NCBI RefSeq assembly: GCF_024655565.1
Contig: NZ_JANKOF010000005.1
Coordinates: forward strand, 53,478 to 117,477
DNA length: 64,000 nt
DNA from: Nitratireductor sp. ZSWI3
GTDB taxonomy: Bacteria; Pseudomonadota; Alphaproteobacteria; Rhizobiales; Rhizobiaceae
Reading direction: 5' to 3'
Under the pieces are notes generated by a model, which was given only the letters and a program-made list of their open reading frames with translations, ran no database searches and had not been told where the DNA came from. Shown one piece after another: positions 8,035-16,483 of this stretch. Numbering within the stretch: position 1 is the stretch's first letter; the number at the start of each line of letters is the position of its first letter. The position numbers were made by a program, and so were the translations under genes.

Positions 8035-9312
8035 CTAGTTCAGCATGAGGTTGGGCAGCAGCAGCGACAGCTCGGGCACAAATGTCACGATCATGAGCAC
8101 GGTGATGAGAACGGCCAGGAACGGCAGGTTTACATAGGCGATCCTGTCGACATTCACGCCGGTGATCGCTGAGGCGATGTAGAGGTTGAGGCCCAGAGGC
8201 GGCGTTAGCAGGCCAAGCGTCAGATTGATCGAGACGATGACGCCGAAATGAACCGGATCGATCCCAAGGCCGACGACGATGGGTAGAAAGATCGGCACCA
8301 CTATGATGATTGCAGCCAACGTCTCCATCACGCAGCCGAGCAGCAGGAGCCCGATATTGATCAGCAGCAGGACGACGTATTTGTTCTCGCTGATCGACAG
8401 GAGAAACTGAGCCAGCGCCTGCGGCAGAAGCTCGACCGTGAAGATCCAAGAAAGGACATTCGACATCGCGAGGATCGATAGGGCCGAGGCCGTGATCAAA
8501 CCGCTTTCCAGCATGATGGCTGGAAGATGACGCCACTTGAGCTGCCGATACACGAACATTCCAAGACCAAAGGCGTAGACGCACGCGACCGCAGCGGCCT
8601 CCGTCGGAGTGAACAATCCCGTGTAGATCCCGGCGATGATGATGAACGGGAGTCCCATGGGGCCTATCCCATCCACGAATGCTTGCGCCATCCTCTTGAA
8701 CGAGGCGCGCGGCTGCGGATCAACGTCGAACTTGAACGTCATGAAATACACGAGGATCATCAGTCCGATCCCCATAAGAAGGCCCGGCACAATGCCCGCC
8801 AGGAACAGGTTGCCGATGGAAGTTGACGCCACAACGCCATAAATGACCAGAGGAATGCTCGGCGGGACGATCGGACCGATGACCGAAGACGAGATGGTGA
8901 CGGCGGTGGCGAAATCGACGGGATAGCGGCCCTTCTTCATCATCTCGATTTCAATGGGACCCAATGCCGAGACATCGGCAGTGGCCGATCCGCTGATGCC
9001 CGAAAAGAACATGCTTGCGACAATGTTGACCTGAGCAAGTCCGCCGCGAACGTGACCGACGAGGACCACGGCAAGGTCGATGAGACGGTGCAGGGTGCCG
9101 CCTGCCGCCATCAGCTTGCCGGCCAGGATGAACATTGGCACCGCCATGATGACGAATTGGTCGAGCCCCACGAACATGCGCTGCAGGACCATGACCTGGG
9201 ACATGTCGGCGGACCAGAAGTAGAAGCAAGAGACCACCGCCAATACGAAGAAGATTGGCATCCCCATCGCCAGGTAAATCAAGAATAGGAAGATTGCGAT
9301 CGCTCCGGTCAT
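8035..9312 (-). CDS. dctM: TRAP transporter large permease DctM
   Basis: This 425-residue, very hydrophobic protein has about 12 membrane segments. It carries the DctM signatures GMPIFFVLAVVS near the N terminus, ADVSALGPIEIEMMKKGRYP, IPPSIPLVIYGVVA and LLTPPLGLNLYIA near the C terminus. It forms the transport subunit of a Na+-driven tripartite uptake system for organic or sugar acids in the inner membrane. It lies 35 bases downstream of dctQ and upstream of the dehydrogenase genes in one operon. Confidence 0.93.
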   Translation of the reverse strand: MTGAIAIFLFLIYLAMGMPIFFVLAVVSCFYFWSADMSQVMVLQRMFVGLDQFVIMAVPMFILAGKLMAAGGTLHRLIDLAVVLVGHVRGGLAQVNIVASMFFSGISGSATADVSALGPIEIEMMKKGRYPVDFATAVTISSSVIGPIVPPSIPLVIYGVVASTSIGNLFLAGIVPGLLMGIGLMILVYFMTFKFDVDPQPRASFKRMAQAFVDGIGPMGLPFIIIAGIYTGLFTPTEAAAVACVYAFGLGMFVYRQLKWRHLPAIMLESGLITASALSILAMSNVLSWIFTVELLPQALAQFLLSISENKYVVLLLINIGLLLLGCVMETLAAIIIVVPIFLPIVVGLGIDPVHFGVIVSINLTLGLLTPPLGLNLYIASAITGVNVDRIAYVNLPFLAVLITVLMIVTFVPELSLLLPNLMLN

Positions 9313-9347
9313 GACGGCGCTGTCCTTCAGAATAAAATCGCGAAGCT

Positions 9348-9881
9348 TTAATCGGCGCGCGGGGATTGATCGAATTGAGCGAAGGTAAGATCCAGCTGAT
9401 CGCTCCGCCCATGCAGGTTCGCGATCAGTGAAGTCACCAGGAACAAGACCGACAGGGCAAACCCTGTGTACAGACCCAGGTAGACGAAGATGATGGGAAG
9501 TCCGAGGATCGGAGAGAGCTGGTAAGTGCTATAGAGATGGCCGATCAACGGAAGGCTCACCTTCAAAAGGAACCCGGACACGAACAGCATCGAGACTTTC
9601 GTGACGAACACCGCCGCTTTCGCCACGGACCGCGGCAAAAGAAAAAGCAAGATCTCCGACCCTGAAAGCAGGCCCTTGCGTAAGGCGAGCGCGAATCCGA
9701 CCCCAATGGTCCAGATCTGCATGTAGCGAGCAAGTTCTTCGAACCAGGGAACGGAAATCCCGGTGTTGCGGCTGACCACCGCGCCCACAATCGAGATGAC
9801 CATGATTGCGAAGGCAAGGATCATCACCTTCACGGCAATGTATTCCGCTATCCCCGCCACCGTCGCCGACAATCGTAACAT
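9348..9881 (-). CDS. dctQ: TRAP transporter small permease DctQ
   Basis: The 177 residues form four predicted membrane segments with a conserved VPWFEELARYMQIWTIGVGFALALRKG block, the hallmark of DctQ proteins. DctQ joins DctM in the membrane. It lies between dctP and dctM; a strong hairpin separates it from dctP. Confidence 0.9.
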   Translation of the reverse strand: MLRLSATVAGIAEYIAVKVMILAFAIMVISIVGAVVSRNTGISVPWFEELARYMQIWTIGVGFALALRKGLLSGSEILLFLLPRSVAKAAVFVTKVSMLFVSGFLLKVSLPLIGHLYSTYQLSPILGLPIIFVYLGLYTGFALSVLFLVTSLIANLHGRSDQLDLTFAQFDQSPRAD

Positions 9882-9919
9882 TCACGCCCCCTGTTGCCGC
9901 GATGCAGCATGGCTTTCAG

Positions 9920-9946
9920 GTCGGAGGGGCTTTGCCGCCCCTCCGA
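9920..9946 (-). other. Intercistronic stem-loop between dctP and dctQ
   Basis: GTCGGAGGGGC and GCCCCTCCGAC form a perfect 11-bp stem with a 6-base loop in the 75-base gap after dctP. There is no U run, so it is more likely an mRNA-stabilising or partial-termination hairpin that raises binding-protein level over the permeases. Confidence 0.75.
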
Positions 9947-9956
9947 CTTGACCAAC

Positions 9957-10991
9957 TCAATCTTCGACCAGGGTCACGATTTCCTCGCGCAGTTCGGCCA
10001 CCCAAGGCTCCATCTGGGAAACGTACTTCTGCGAGACAGGGGCCGTCAGATCCTTGAACGGCTTCAGATCCTCGACATGGGTGTAGTTCACACCCGCCTC
10101 CTGAAGCAACTGGAGCGATTTCGCCTCTTCTGCCACCGCGACCTCGTTTGCCGCATCGCCCGCCACATCCGCCGCTTTCAACACGATTTCCTGGTAATTC
10201 TTCGGCAGCTTTTCAAAAGCTTTCTTGCTGAAGACCATAGCCGCAGCGTTGTTGACGACCGGAATGTCCGAGATGTACTTTGCCTGTTCCTGGAATTTCA
10301 TGGTGTACAGGTTTGTGTAGAAGTTCTCCACACCATCCACCGCCCCCAATTGAAGGGCGCCATACACCTCCGAAAATGCCATCGATGTAACGTTGGCGCC
10401 GAGCGCCGTGTAAGCATCGACATGCGCAGGAACCCCCATTGTGCGCACCTTCAGGCCCGCCAGATCCTCGGGAGTCTCGATCGGACGCTTCGAATTCATC
10501 GGATAACGAAACGTGGGCAGGAAGTGCTTGGCGACAACAAGGTCTTTTTCAGACGCGACGTCCTTAAGCTTTTCCATCCCGGGAAGCTCGAATGACGCAA
10601 TCATGTGCTCCGGGCTTTCGAAAATGAAAGGAAGATTGAACACGTCATAGGCTGGCACGAAGGTGGCGAGCGGCCCCAGCGCCGGGATCGTCGATTCTAT
10701 CGTTCCGACCTGAAGCGCCTCAAGAACCTCACGCTCCCAGCCTAGCTGGCTCGAATGGAATATGTGGATCTTGAAATGACCTCCGGTTTTCTCCTCGACA
10801 TATTCTTTGAAGGCAACGGCAGCGGTCTGGTAGATCGAGTTCGGGTCCGTCGTGTGCGATAGCTTCCAGACCACGTCGGGGTTTTCCTGCGCCTCAGCCG
10901 GCATTGCCATCAGACCTGCCGCCGCGAAGACACCGGCCATCAAGCTCATAACGGCACGACGGCCGCACTTTTCCTCCAACAAACTTCCCAT
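9957..10991 (-). CDS. dctP: TRAP transporter periplasmic binding protein DctP
   Basis: The 344-residue protein has a signal peptide (RRAVMSLMAGVFAAAGLMAMPAEAQ, cleavage likely after AEA). It then shows the DctP fold: WKLSHTTDPNSIYQTAA, LQVGTIESTIPALGPLATFVPAYDVFNLPF, and GLKVRTMGVPAH followed by the GALQLGAVDGVEN segment. The arginine in KVRTMG (about residue 180) is the usual carboxylate-binding residue, so a sugar acid or other organic acid ligand is expected. The start has a very strong GAGGAGG site. This is the first gene of the leftward operon. Confidence 0.92.
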   Translation of the reverse strand: MGSLLEEKCGRRAVMSLMAGVFAAAGLMAMPAEAQENPDVVWKLSHTTDPNSIYQTAAVAFKEYVEEKTGGHFKIHIFHSSQLGWEREVLEALQVGTIESTIPALGPLATFVPAYDVFNLPFIFESPEHMIASFELPGMEKLKDVASEKDLVVAKHFLPTFRYPMNSKRPIETPEDLAGLKVRTMGVPAHVDAYTALGANVTSMAFSEVYGALQLGAVDGVENFYTNLYTMKFQEQAKYISDIPVVNNAAAMVFSKKAFEKLPKNYQEIVLKAADVAGDAANEVAVAEEAKSLQLLQEAGVNYTHVEDLKPFKDLTAPVSQKYVSQMEPWVAELREEIVTLVED

Positions 10992-11099
10992 TTCTTCCTC
11001 CTCCCTCGGAAGGACAAGCCCAATCCTCGTCCTTCACTGCGCCATGCGCAGACTCTGCTCCCCTTGCTGTCGATCAAGTCACAAGATCCAGCGTATTGG

Positions 11100-11160
11100 A
11101 GGTACGCCACTGTTGATAATATTGTCAACAATTTTTTTCACATTCTCTTCGACAATGCGC
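11100..11160 (-). promoter_or_regulatory. Probable promoter/operator of the dctP operon
   Basis: The 405-base gap 10992-11396 holds no convincing gene. At 11111-11130 lies a near-perfect 20-bp palindrome, with core GTTGATAATATTGTCAAC (two mismatched positions). Its minus strand contains a TTGACA -35-like hexamer. The place and form fit an operator for the neighbouring GntR regulator. No clear -10 box can be picked. Confidence 0.5.
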
Positions 11161-11396
11161 GACCTTTGGAGATTCCTCCTAACTCATCTTGTTGAAATTA
11201 TTTGATTCTTCGTCTGCGACCTGAGATCCAAAGCGAGCAATCGCGGCTTGCCAGATCGGGCATGAGCCATCTGCCACGGGGACGGCCCCTCGATCACCGC
11301 GAAGTCACATCCGGCATCCCATATGGCGGGGCGTTTCCCGAGCATCGCAGCCCCGCAAAAGATCATGACCACTGCCGCCACCGGTTCCGCCCCGTC

Positions 11397-12350
11397 TTAG
11401 ATTGCGCGGCCGCTCCTCGAGGGCGTGTGCGAATACATCCGGCGTCCTGGCACGGGAAGGTCCGCTACGAGAACGTTTCCCGTGTCGGATTCAAGGATAT
11501 AGAGTTGCGTGTTTTCCGGTCCGCCAAAGGCGATGTTGGTCACCCCGAGGGTCCCTCCCGGTCGGGCGATCTGGAAAGTCGGGTGACCGAGCTGGTTGAA
11601 GCCCCAGACGCATCCATTCCCCACGTGAGCAACGTAAAGCCCACCACGCTCATCCAACGCCATTCCGTCGGGGCCGCCCATCCCGCCCGAAAGCTGGATG
11701 AACACACCGACCTTGCTCACCGCGCCATCATCCATCAGCGGCAGCCGCCAAACCGCATTGGCTCGGGTCATCGCCACATAAAGCATCCGCTCGTCCGGCG
11801 TCAGCACAATTCCGTTCGGGCTTGGAGCACAGTCCAGCAAAAGCGTCAGACGGTCGCTTTCCAGATCGTAAGCGTAAACGCGACCATTGGGCATGTGCAT
11901 GCCGCTCTGGCCCTGGTCAGTAAAAAACAGCTTTCCCGTGGAACTGAAGACGAGGTCGTTGCATCCTCGAAAACGCTCGCTATGGCGATGGGTCAGGAGT
12001 GGCCGGGGGGTTTTGTCCTCGGGAGCGAGCACAAGGATTCCATGCATGTAATCGGCGATTAAAACGCGCCCATCGTCATGAATCTTCAGACCATTAGGCC
12101 AACCATCATACTCGCAGCGAACGCTCCAGGAGCCATCTGGAGCAAGCACAAGAATTCTTCCGTGAGGCACATCGACCATCCACAGGTTTCCTTTTCGGTC
12201 GAAGCTAGGTCCTTCAAGAAAGACGTCTGCACGGCGATCAGGACGGTTGTATCTCGCCCACTCAGGCCGGTCGTCGGGCCGACGCAGCTCAGCGGGGGTC
12301 GTGGAGAAAATTCGAGCTTCAATCCTTTCAGGTGGCGGATAAAGCGACAT
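11397..12350 (-). CDS. SMP-30/gluconolactonase/LRE-family protein
   Basis: The 317 residues form the six-bladed propeller of the SMP-30 family. Typical parts are FLEGPSFDRKGNLWMVDVPHGRI near residues 45-68 (a metal-ligand glutamate in EGP), NDLVFSSTGKLFFTDQG (metal-binding Asn/Asp), and SPNGIVLTPDERMLYVAMT. These enzymes open sugar lactones with a divalent metal ion. No signal peptide is present, so it acts in the cytoplasm. It precedes the dctP operon on the same strand and is divergent from a GntR gene. It likely hydrolyses a lactone made by the Udh-like enzyme. Confidence 0.85.
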   Translation of the reverse strand: MSLYPPPERIEARIFSTTPAELRRPDDRPEWARYNRPDRRADVFLEGPSFDRKGNLWMVDVPHGRILVLAPDGSWSVRCEYDGWPNGLKIHDDGRVLIADYMHGILVLAPEDKTPRPLLTHRHSERFRGCNDLVFSSTGKLFFTDQGQSGMHMPNGRVYAYDLESDRLTLLLDCAPSPNGIVLTPDERMLYVAMTRANAVWRLPLMDDGAVSKVGVFIQLSGGMGGPDGMALDERGGLYVAHVGNGCVWGFNQLGHPTFQIARPGGTLGVTNIAFGGPENTQLYILESDTGNVLVADLPVPGRRMYSHTPSRSGRAI

Positions 12351-12480
12351 TTTAGGGCCTTTCTTCCTATGCCGTGCGGCTCTTCATCGGTGACGACGTG
12401 GCAAAAAACCTCTTTAGCATTCCACAACAATTCTGCTAACAATCTTTTCGACACTTCTATTCGCCGATGGGCATCTCACG
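12351..12480. promoter_or_regulatory. Divergent promoter region, lactonase gene / GntR gene
   Basis: These 130 bases separate the two divergent starts. The stretch ACAACAATTCTGCTAACAAT (12427-12446) carries AACAA half-sites loosely like those in the dctP palindrome, but no clean inverted repeat. Calling it a shared control region is inference from the divergent layout. Confidence 0.4.
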
Positions 12481-13242
12481 ATGGACACGACATTGAACCG
12501 CAGCCACGACCACCCTCTCTATCAGTACGACAAGCCCGCTTACCGTGAGGAGGAGATCCGAAGCCTACGTGGAGATGACTTGCGCGTCGCAATTGCAGAA
12601 GCGCTTGAGGAGGACATCGTTTTCGGCCGTCTGCTTCCCAAGGAAAGGCTCATCGAGGAAGATCTCTCGGCCCGCTTCGGCGTCAAGCGATACGTGCTTC
12701 GCCAAGCGCTGGAGGAACTTGAATGGCTCGGACTCGTGCAGAGGGTACGCAATCGGGGATCCGTGGTCCGGCTTTACAGCGTCAAGGAAGTCGAGGACAT
12801 CAATGCGGTGCGCGAAGTTGTCGAGGCCGAGGCAGCAAGGCAACTCAAGCTTCCGTTTGCTCCCGAGGACATCGCTGCATTGGAGAAAATCCAAGAGTAT
12901 CACTCCGCGGCCAGCGAGCGAGGGGATCTGCGAGCGATATTCCGCAGCAACATCGCATTCCACAAATCGTTGTTCTCGCATTGTCCCAACAAAGCTCTTG
13001 TAGAAGTGATCGACCTTCTGGCGAGAAAATCCCATGCATACAGGTCGATATTCACCAACAAAGCGGAGTATCTCAGATGGGTGATCGACTCCCATTGGGC
13101 GATCATCGATGCGGTGCGTTCCTCCGACCGTGAGCGCCTCGTTCTCTTGTGCAGAAGCCATCTCGCCCCTGCAAAAAACCACTACATCGAGATGTACAGC
13201 ACACCGAATGATCCCTCGGCACTCCGCACATCGCAAAGCTGA
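12481..13242 (+). CDS. GntR-family regulator with FCD-type effector domain
   Basis: The 253-residue protein has an N-terminal winged helix at about residues 28-95 (GRLLPKERLIEEDLSARFGVKR, then LEELEWLGLVQRVRNRGSVV, read in parts). The C-terminal helical FCD domain spans about residues 100-240 (EVVEAEAARQL, NIAFHKSLFSHC, DSHWAIIDAV), with the usual metal-site histidines. It stands between the TRAP/otn operon with the lactonase gene and the dehydratase gene, so it probably controls both in response to a sugar-acid intermediate. Confidence 0.88.
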   Translation: MDTTLNRSHDHPLYQYDKPAYREEEIRSLRGDDLRVAIAEALEEDIVFGRLLPKERLIEEDLSARFGVKRYVLRQALEELEWLGLVQRVRNRGSVVRLYSVKEVEDINAVREVVEAEAARQLKLPFAPEDIAALEKIQEYHSAASERGDLRAIFRSNIAFHKSLFSHCPNKALVEVIDLLARKSHAYRSIFTNKAEYLRWVIDSHWAIIDAVRSSDRERLVLLCRSHLAPAKNHYIEMYSTPNDPSALRTSQS

Positions 13243-13428
13243 CCCGTGGCGTGCCGTTGGACGCCGAAATTCCCGTTTCGGCATAGCGTACCAACCATAT
13301 GCCGCTCGCCGCTGAAAATCCGATCGTGGCGTCGAGAACGGCGGAGTGGGTCGTGAAGGCAATCAGGTTGACGTCCTCAACCAGCTTCAACGGTATCCCC
13401 TTGAACGCGGTTGCATGAGGAATATTCG

Positions 13429-15147
13429 ATGTGTGACGACAACGATGCTTATGAGAACAAGGGTCTATCGAAGGGGCTGACCAACTATGGAGATCGGAGC
13501 TTCAGCATCTATCTGCGCCGCTCTTTCGCCAGTTCGATGGGCTACAGCCGCCAGATGCTGGATCGGCCGATCGTCGGCATCGCTCACTCGGCGAGCGGCT
13601 TCAACAACTGTCACCGCCATTTCCCCGAGATGATCGACGCGGTCAAGCGTGGTGTGCTGGCAGCAGGCGCTCTCCCCATCGAGTTCCCGACGATCTCGCT
13701 CGGCGAGGTCTTCCTGAGCCCGACAAGCCTGAAGTTCCGCAATCTCATGTCGATGGATGTCGAGGAGATGATACGCGCTCAGCCGATGGATTCCGTTGTG
13801 CTGCTCGGAGGCTGCGACAAGACCGTTCCCGCTCAACTCATGGGCGCGGCTTCAGCGGGGCGACCGTCGATCCAACTTGTCGCCGGTCCCATGGGAACGA
13901 GCCGCCACAAAGGTGAACGTCTTGGCGCCTGCACCGACTGCCGCCGCTTCTGGCAGCGCTATCGTGCCGGCGATGTCGATGATCAGGGTATCGACGAAGT
14001 GGAAAAGCGCCTTGCATCCACGTCCGGAACCTGTGCCGTCATGGGCACGGCCAGCACCATGGCATCGATCGCCGAAGCCATCGGGATGATGCCTGCCGGC
14101 TCGGCGACCATCCCTGCAGTCGACGCGGATCGGCTGCGGCTGGCGGAAGAGACAGGCCGAATTGCCGCTTCGTTGATCGGCTCGGGCGTAACCCCCAAAG
14201 AAATCATCACCGAACAGGCGCTGGAAAACGGCGTGCGCATCTTGATGGCGCTGGGCGGCTCGACCAACGCGATCATCCACCTTGCCGCCATCGCCGGCCG
14301 GCTCGGCCTTAAGCTCGACCTGAAGAAGATGAACGAGATCAGCAACAACACGCCCGTGCTTGTCGACTTGAAGCCGACGGGCACCGCATACATGGAAGAC
14401 CTGCACGCTGCCGGAGGTATTCCGGCCCTCATGCGTGAACTCCGGCATCTCCTGCATCTCGACTGCGCGACGATCACGGGCGAAACCATCGGTGACCGCA
14501 TCGAGGCCGCCGACGACTGGGTGGACCGCAACGTCATCCATTCCATCGATGACCCCATCCGCGAGAACGGCGGTCTCTTGGCCCTCTTCGGCAACATCGC
14601 GCCACGTGGAGCGATCATCAAACGCTCAGCCGCTGATCCGAAGCTTTTTGAGAAGACCGGCCGTGCCGTCGTCTTTACGTCACTTCAGGATCTCGCCGCG
14701 CGGATCGATGACCCCAATCTCGACGTTACGGCCGACGATTTTCTGGTTCTTCAAAACGCCGGCCCACTCAGCGACTCGGCCATGCCGGAGGCAGGCTACA
14801 TCCCGATCCCGGCCAAGCTGGCCCGGTCTGGGGTCAAGGATATGGTGCGCATCTCCGACGCACGCATGAGCGGCACGGCTTTCGGGACCATCATCCTTCA
14901 TGTCGCGCCGGACACGGCTTCGGGTGGGCCGATCGGCCTGGTTCGGAATGGCGACATGATCGCGATCAGCGTGAAGGACCGGTCAATCCGGCTTTTGGTG
15001 TCGGACCAGGAACTGCAAGCGCGGCGGGCCGATCGGATAATGGAGGAGCGCCCGGCGATGCGCGGCTACGACATGCTCTATCGCGACCATGTCCTACAGG
15101 CGGATGAGGGATGCGACTTCGACTTTCTGCGGCAAATCGCTGATTGA
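13429..15147 (+). CDS. IlvD/Edd-family dehydratase, probably of a sugar acid
   Basis: The 572-residue protein is an iron-sulfur dehydratase of the dihydroxy-acid/6-phosphogluconate dehydratase family. Cluster cysteines are visible in LGGCDKTVPAQLMGA, GACTDCRRFW and GTCAVMGTASTM. GGSTNAIIHLAAIAGRLG and MPEAGYIPIP are further landmarks. Members outside amino-acid synthesis dehydrate aldonates such as xylonate or arabinonate to 2-keto-3-deoxy acids. The ATG at 13429 has a GAGG site; an upstream TTG in frame is less likely. It follows the GntR gene after 186 bases. In those 186 bases I see no gene. Confidence 0.85.
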   Translation: MCDDNDAYENKGLSKGLTNYGDRSFSIYLRRSFASSMGYSRQMLDRPIVGIAHSASGFNNCHRHFPEMIDAVKRGVLAAGALPIEFPTISLGEVFLSPTSLKFRNLMSMDVEEMIRAQPMDSVVLLGGCDKTVPAQLMGAASAGRPSIQLVAGPMGTSRHKGERLGACTDCRRFWQRYRAGDVDDQGIDEVEKRLASTSGTCAVMGTASTMASIAEAIGMMPAGSATIPAVDADRLRLAEETGRIAASLIGSGVTPKEIITEQALENGVRILMALGGSTNAIIHLAAIAGRLGLKLDLKKMNEISNNTPVLVDLKPTGTAYMEDLHAAGGIPALMRELRHLLHLDCATITGETIGDRIEAADDWVDRNVIHSIDDPIRENGGLLALFGNIAPRGAIIKRSAADPKLFEKTGRAVVFTSLQDLAARIDDPNLDVTADDFLVLQNAGPLSDSAMPEAGYIPIPAKLARSGVKDMVRISDARMSGTAFGTIILHVAPDTASGGPIGLVRNGDMIAISVKDRSIRLLVSDQELQARRADRIMEERPAMRGYDMLYRDHVLQADEGCDFDFLRQIAD

Positions 15148-15155
15148 CCAGCCGG

Positions 15156-15180
15156 GCCTCAGTGCCAATGAGGCGTTTTG
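15156..15180 (+). terminator. Rho-independent terminator after the dehydratase gene
   Basis: GCCTCA and TGAGGC pair over a 7-base loop and are followed by GTTTTGGATTT. It lies 9 bases past the stop codon and separates the dehydratase from the xylose-type operon. Confidence 0.65.
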
Positions 15181-15357
15181 GATTTAAGCACGAATAGGCT
15201 TGAAACTCCAGAAAATCTCTCAGCATGGCGCCGTGAAAGCCCGTTAACGCCTCAGATACTACTGAATGGCGACAATCATTTTTCATTCATTCTTTTTCTT
15301 CAGTAATTTTAAGCCTCTGTAAGAAAACAGGAAAATTCATTTCAAACCACCTTTCAA

Positions 15358-15392
15358 AAAATGATTGACGCATATCATTTTGAGTGTAGCGT
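15358..15392 (+). promoter_or_regulatory. Promoter with operator upstream of the LacI gene
   Basis: AAAATGAT (15358-15365) and its exact inverse ATCATTTT (15374-15381) flank an 8-base spacer. A TTGACG -35 box (15365-15370) lies inside it, and TAGCGT (15387-15392) follows at 16 bases as a possible -10. The operator thus overlaps the promoter, as for LacI-type autorepression of the whole operon. A short hairpin CGGCAC/GTGCCG (15403-15418) lies in the leader. The rest of 15180-15350 is AT-rich with nothing recognisable. Confidence 0.6.
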
Positions 15393-15434
15393 AAAGCTGC
15401 GACGGCACGAGAGTGCCGCGCACTGGGAGGAAAG

Positions 15435-16463
15435 ATGAAGAGTCCGACGCTTCTTGACGTCGCGCAGCTTGCTGGCGTGAGTTATGCGACAGCCGACCGC
15501 GTGCTCAACCGGCGCGGCAATGTGGCGGAGAAATCCGTCCGCAAGGTCGAGGAAGCGATGGCGCAGCTCGGCTACATCCGCAATGTGGCCGCAGCCAACC
15601 TGTCCCGCAATCGTCGACATCGTCTGGCCTTCGTATTGCCCCGGCAGTCGCACTCCTTTTTCGGGCGCATGCATGAACAGCTTCGCAGGGCTGAACACCA
15701 CATGAAAGCTGCGCGCGTTCAGCTGGATATCGTCGAATTCGAAGCCTTTGATGCCGGCGCGCTCGATACGGCTTTGACCAGGTTGCTTGGTCAGAAATAC
15801 GACGGCATCGCCTTTGTCGGCCAGGGACACAGTGAAGCATTGGCCGCCTTGCGCGCCCAGGGCACGAAGGTTGTGTCCTTGGTTTCTGATGCCCCGGAGC
15901 ATTGCCGAGACCACTATATCGGGATCGACAACGTGAAGGCCGGCCGAACAGCGGCCCGCTTGATCGGCATGACCCACAGAGGCAAGGCCGGGCATGTCAT
16001 TTTGACCGCAGGCTCACTCGAGGTGCGTGATCACAGCGATCGCATATACGGGTTCAAAGAGGTGCTGCGATCGGATTTCCCGCAGATCACCGTATCTGAA
16101 TTGATAGAGACGAAAGATCAGGACCGGCTGATGCGGGAGGCCTTGCGGGCTCGTCTCGCCGAAGAAGACGGTGCAACCGCGATCTATAACGCGGGCGCCG
16201 GGAACGATGGCCTGATTGAAGTGGTGCGGATGCTCGATCTCAGGGCGCAACTGTTTTGCGTGGTTCACGAAGTGTCCGGAAAAATCCGCGAGGCATTGGA
16301 AGAGGGCGTGATCGACGTCGCGATCGACCAGCGGCCGGAGATAGAGATGAACCGCGCCCTGGCCTTGTTGCAGGCCATCGTGGACGACCTGCCGCCTCCC
16401 CCGGCACCGGAGCTGATCCCCGCCATCTACGTGCGCGACAATCTGCCGGATGAACACTCATGA
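15435..16463 (+). CDS. LacI-family transcriptional regulator of the xylose-type operon
   Basis: The 342 residues start with a LacI helix-turn-helix ([25 protein letters not shown], read in parts, residues 3-27) and the minor-groove hinge helix near residue 50. A periplasmic-binding-like ligand domain follows, with [31 protein letters not shown] and [18 protein letters not shown]. The last segment is typical of sugar-sensing members. The 3' end touches the next reading frame, so it is co-transcribed with xylA. It is the likely repressor acting at the palindrome upstream of its own gene. Confidence 0.9.
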   Translation: MKSPTLLDVAQLAGVSYATADRVLNRRGNVAEKSVRKVEEAMAQLGYIRNVAAANLSRNRRHRLAFVLPRQSHSFFGRMHEQLRRAEHHMKAARVQLDIVEFEAFDAGALDTALTRLLGQKYDGIAFVGQGHSEALAALRAQGTKVVSLVSDAPEHCRDHYIGIDNVKAGRTAARLIGMTHRGKAGHVILTAGSLEVRDHSDRIYGFKEVLRSDFPQITVSELIETKDQDRLMREALRARLAEEDGATAIYNAGAGNDGLIEVVRMLDLRAQLFCVVHEVSGKIREALEEGVIDVAIDQRPEIEMNRALALLQAIVDDLPPPPAPELIPAIYVRDNLPDEHS

Positions 16464-16483
16464 CCCTTGAGGAACGCCAACTG

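Noticed and set aside
11202..12062. A 286-codon plus-strand frame opposite the SMP-30 gene.
   Set aside because: The opposite strand carries clear lactonase motifs; this frame has none.
13243..13428. A minus-strand frame (KLVEDVNLIAF, HSAVLDATIGFSAASG) in the gap between the GntR and dehydratase genes.
   Set aside because: It reads somewhat protein-like, but I could not tie it to a family, it has no ribosome site, and it runs antisense into the GntR gene.
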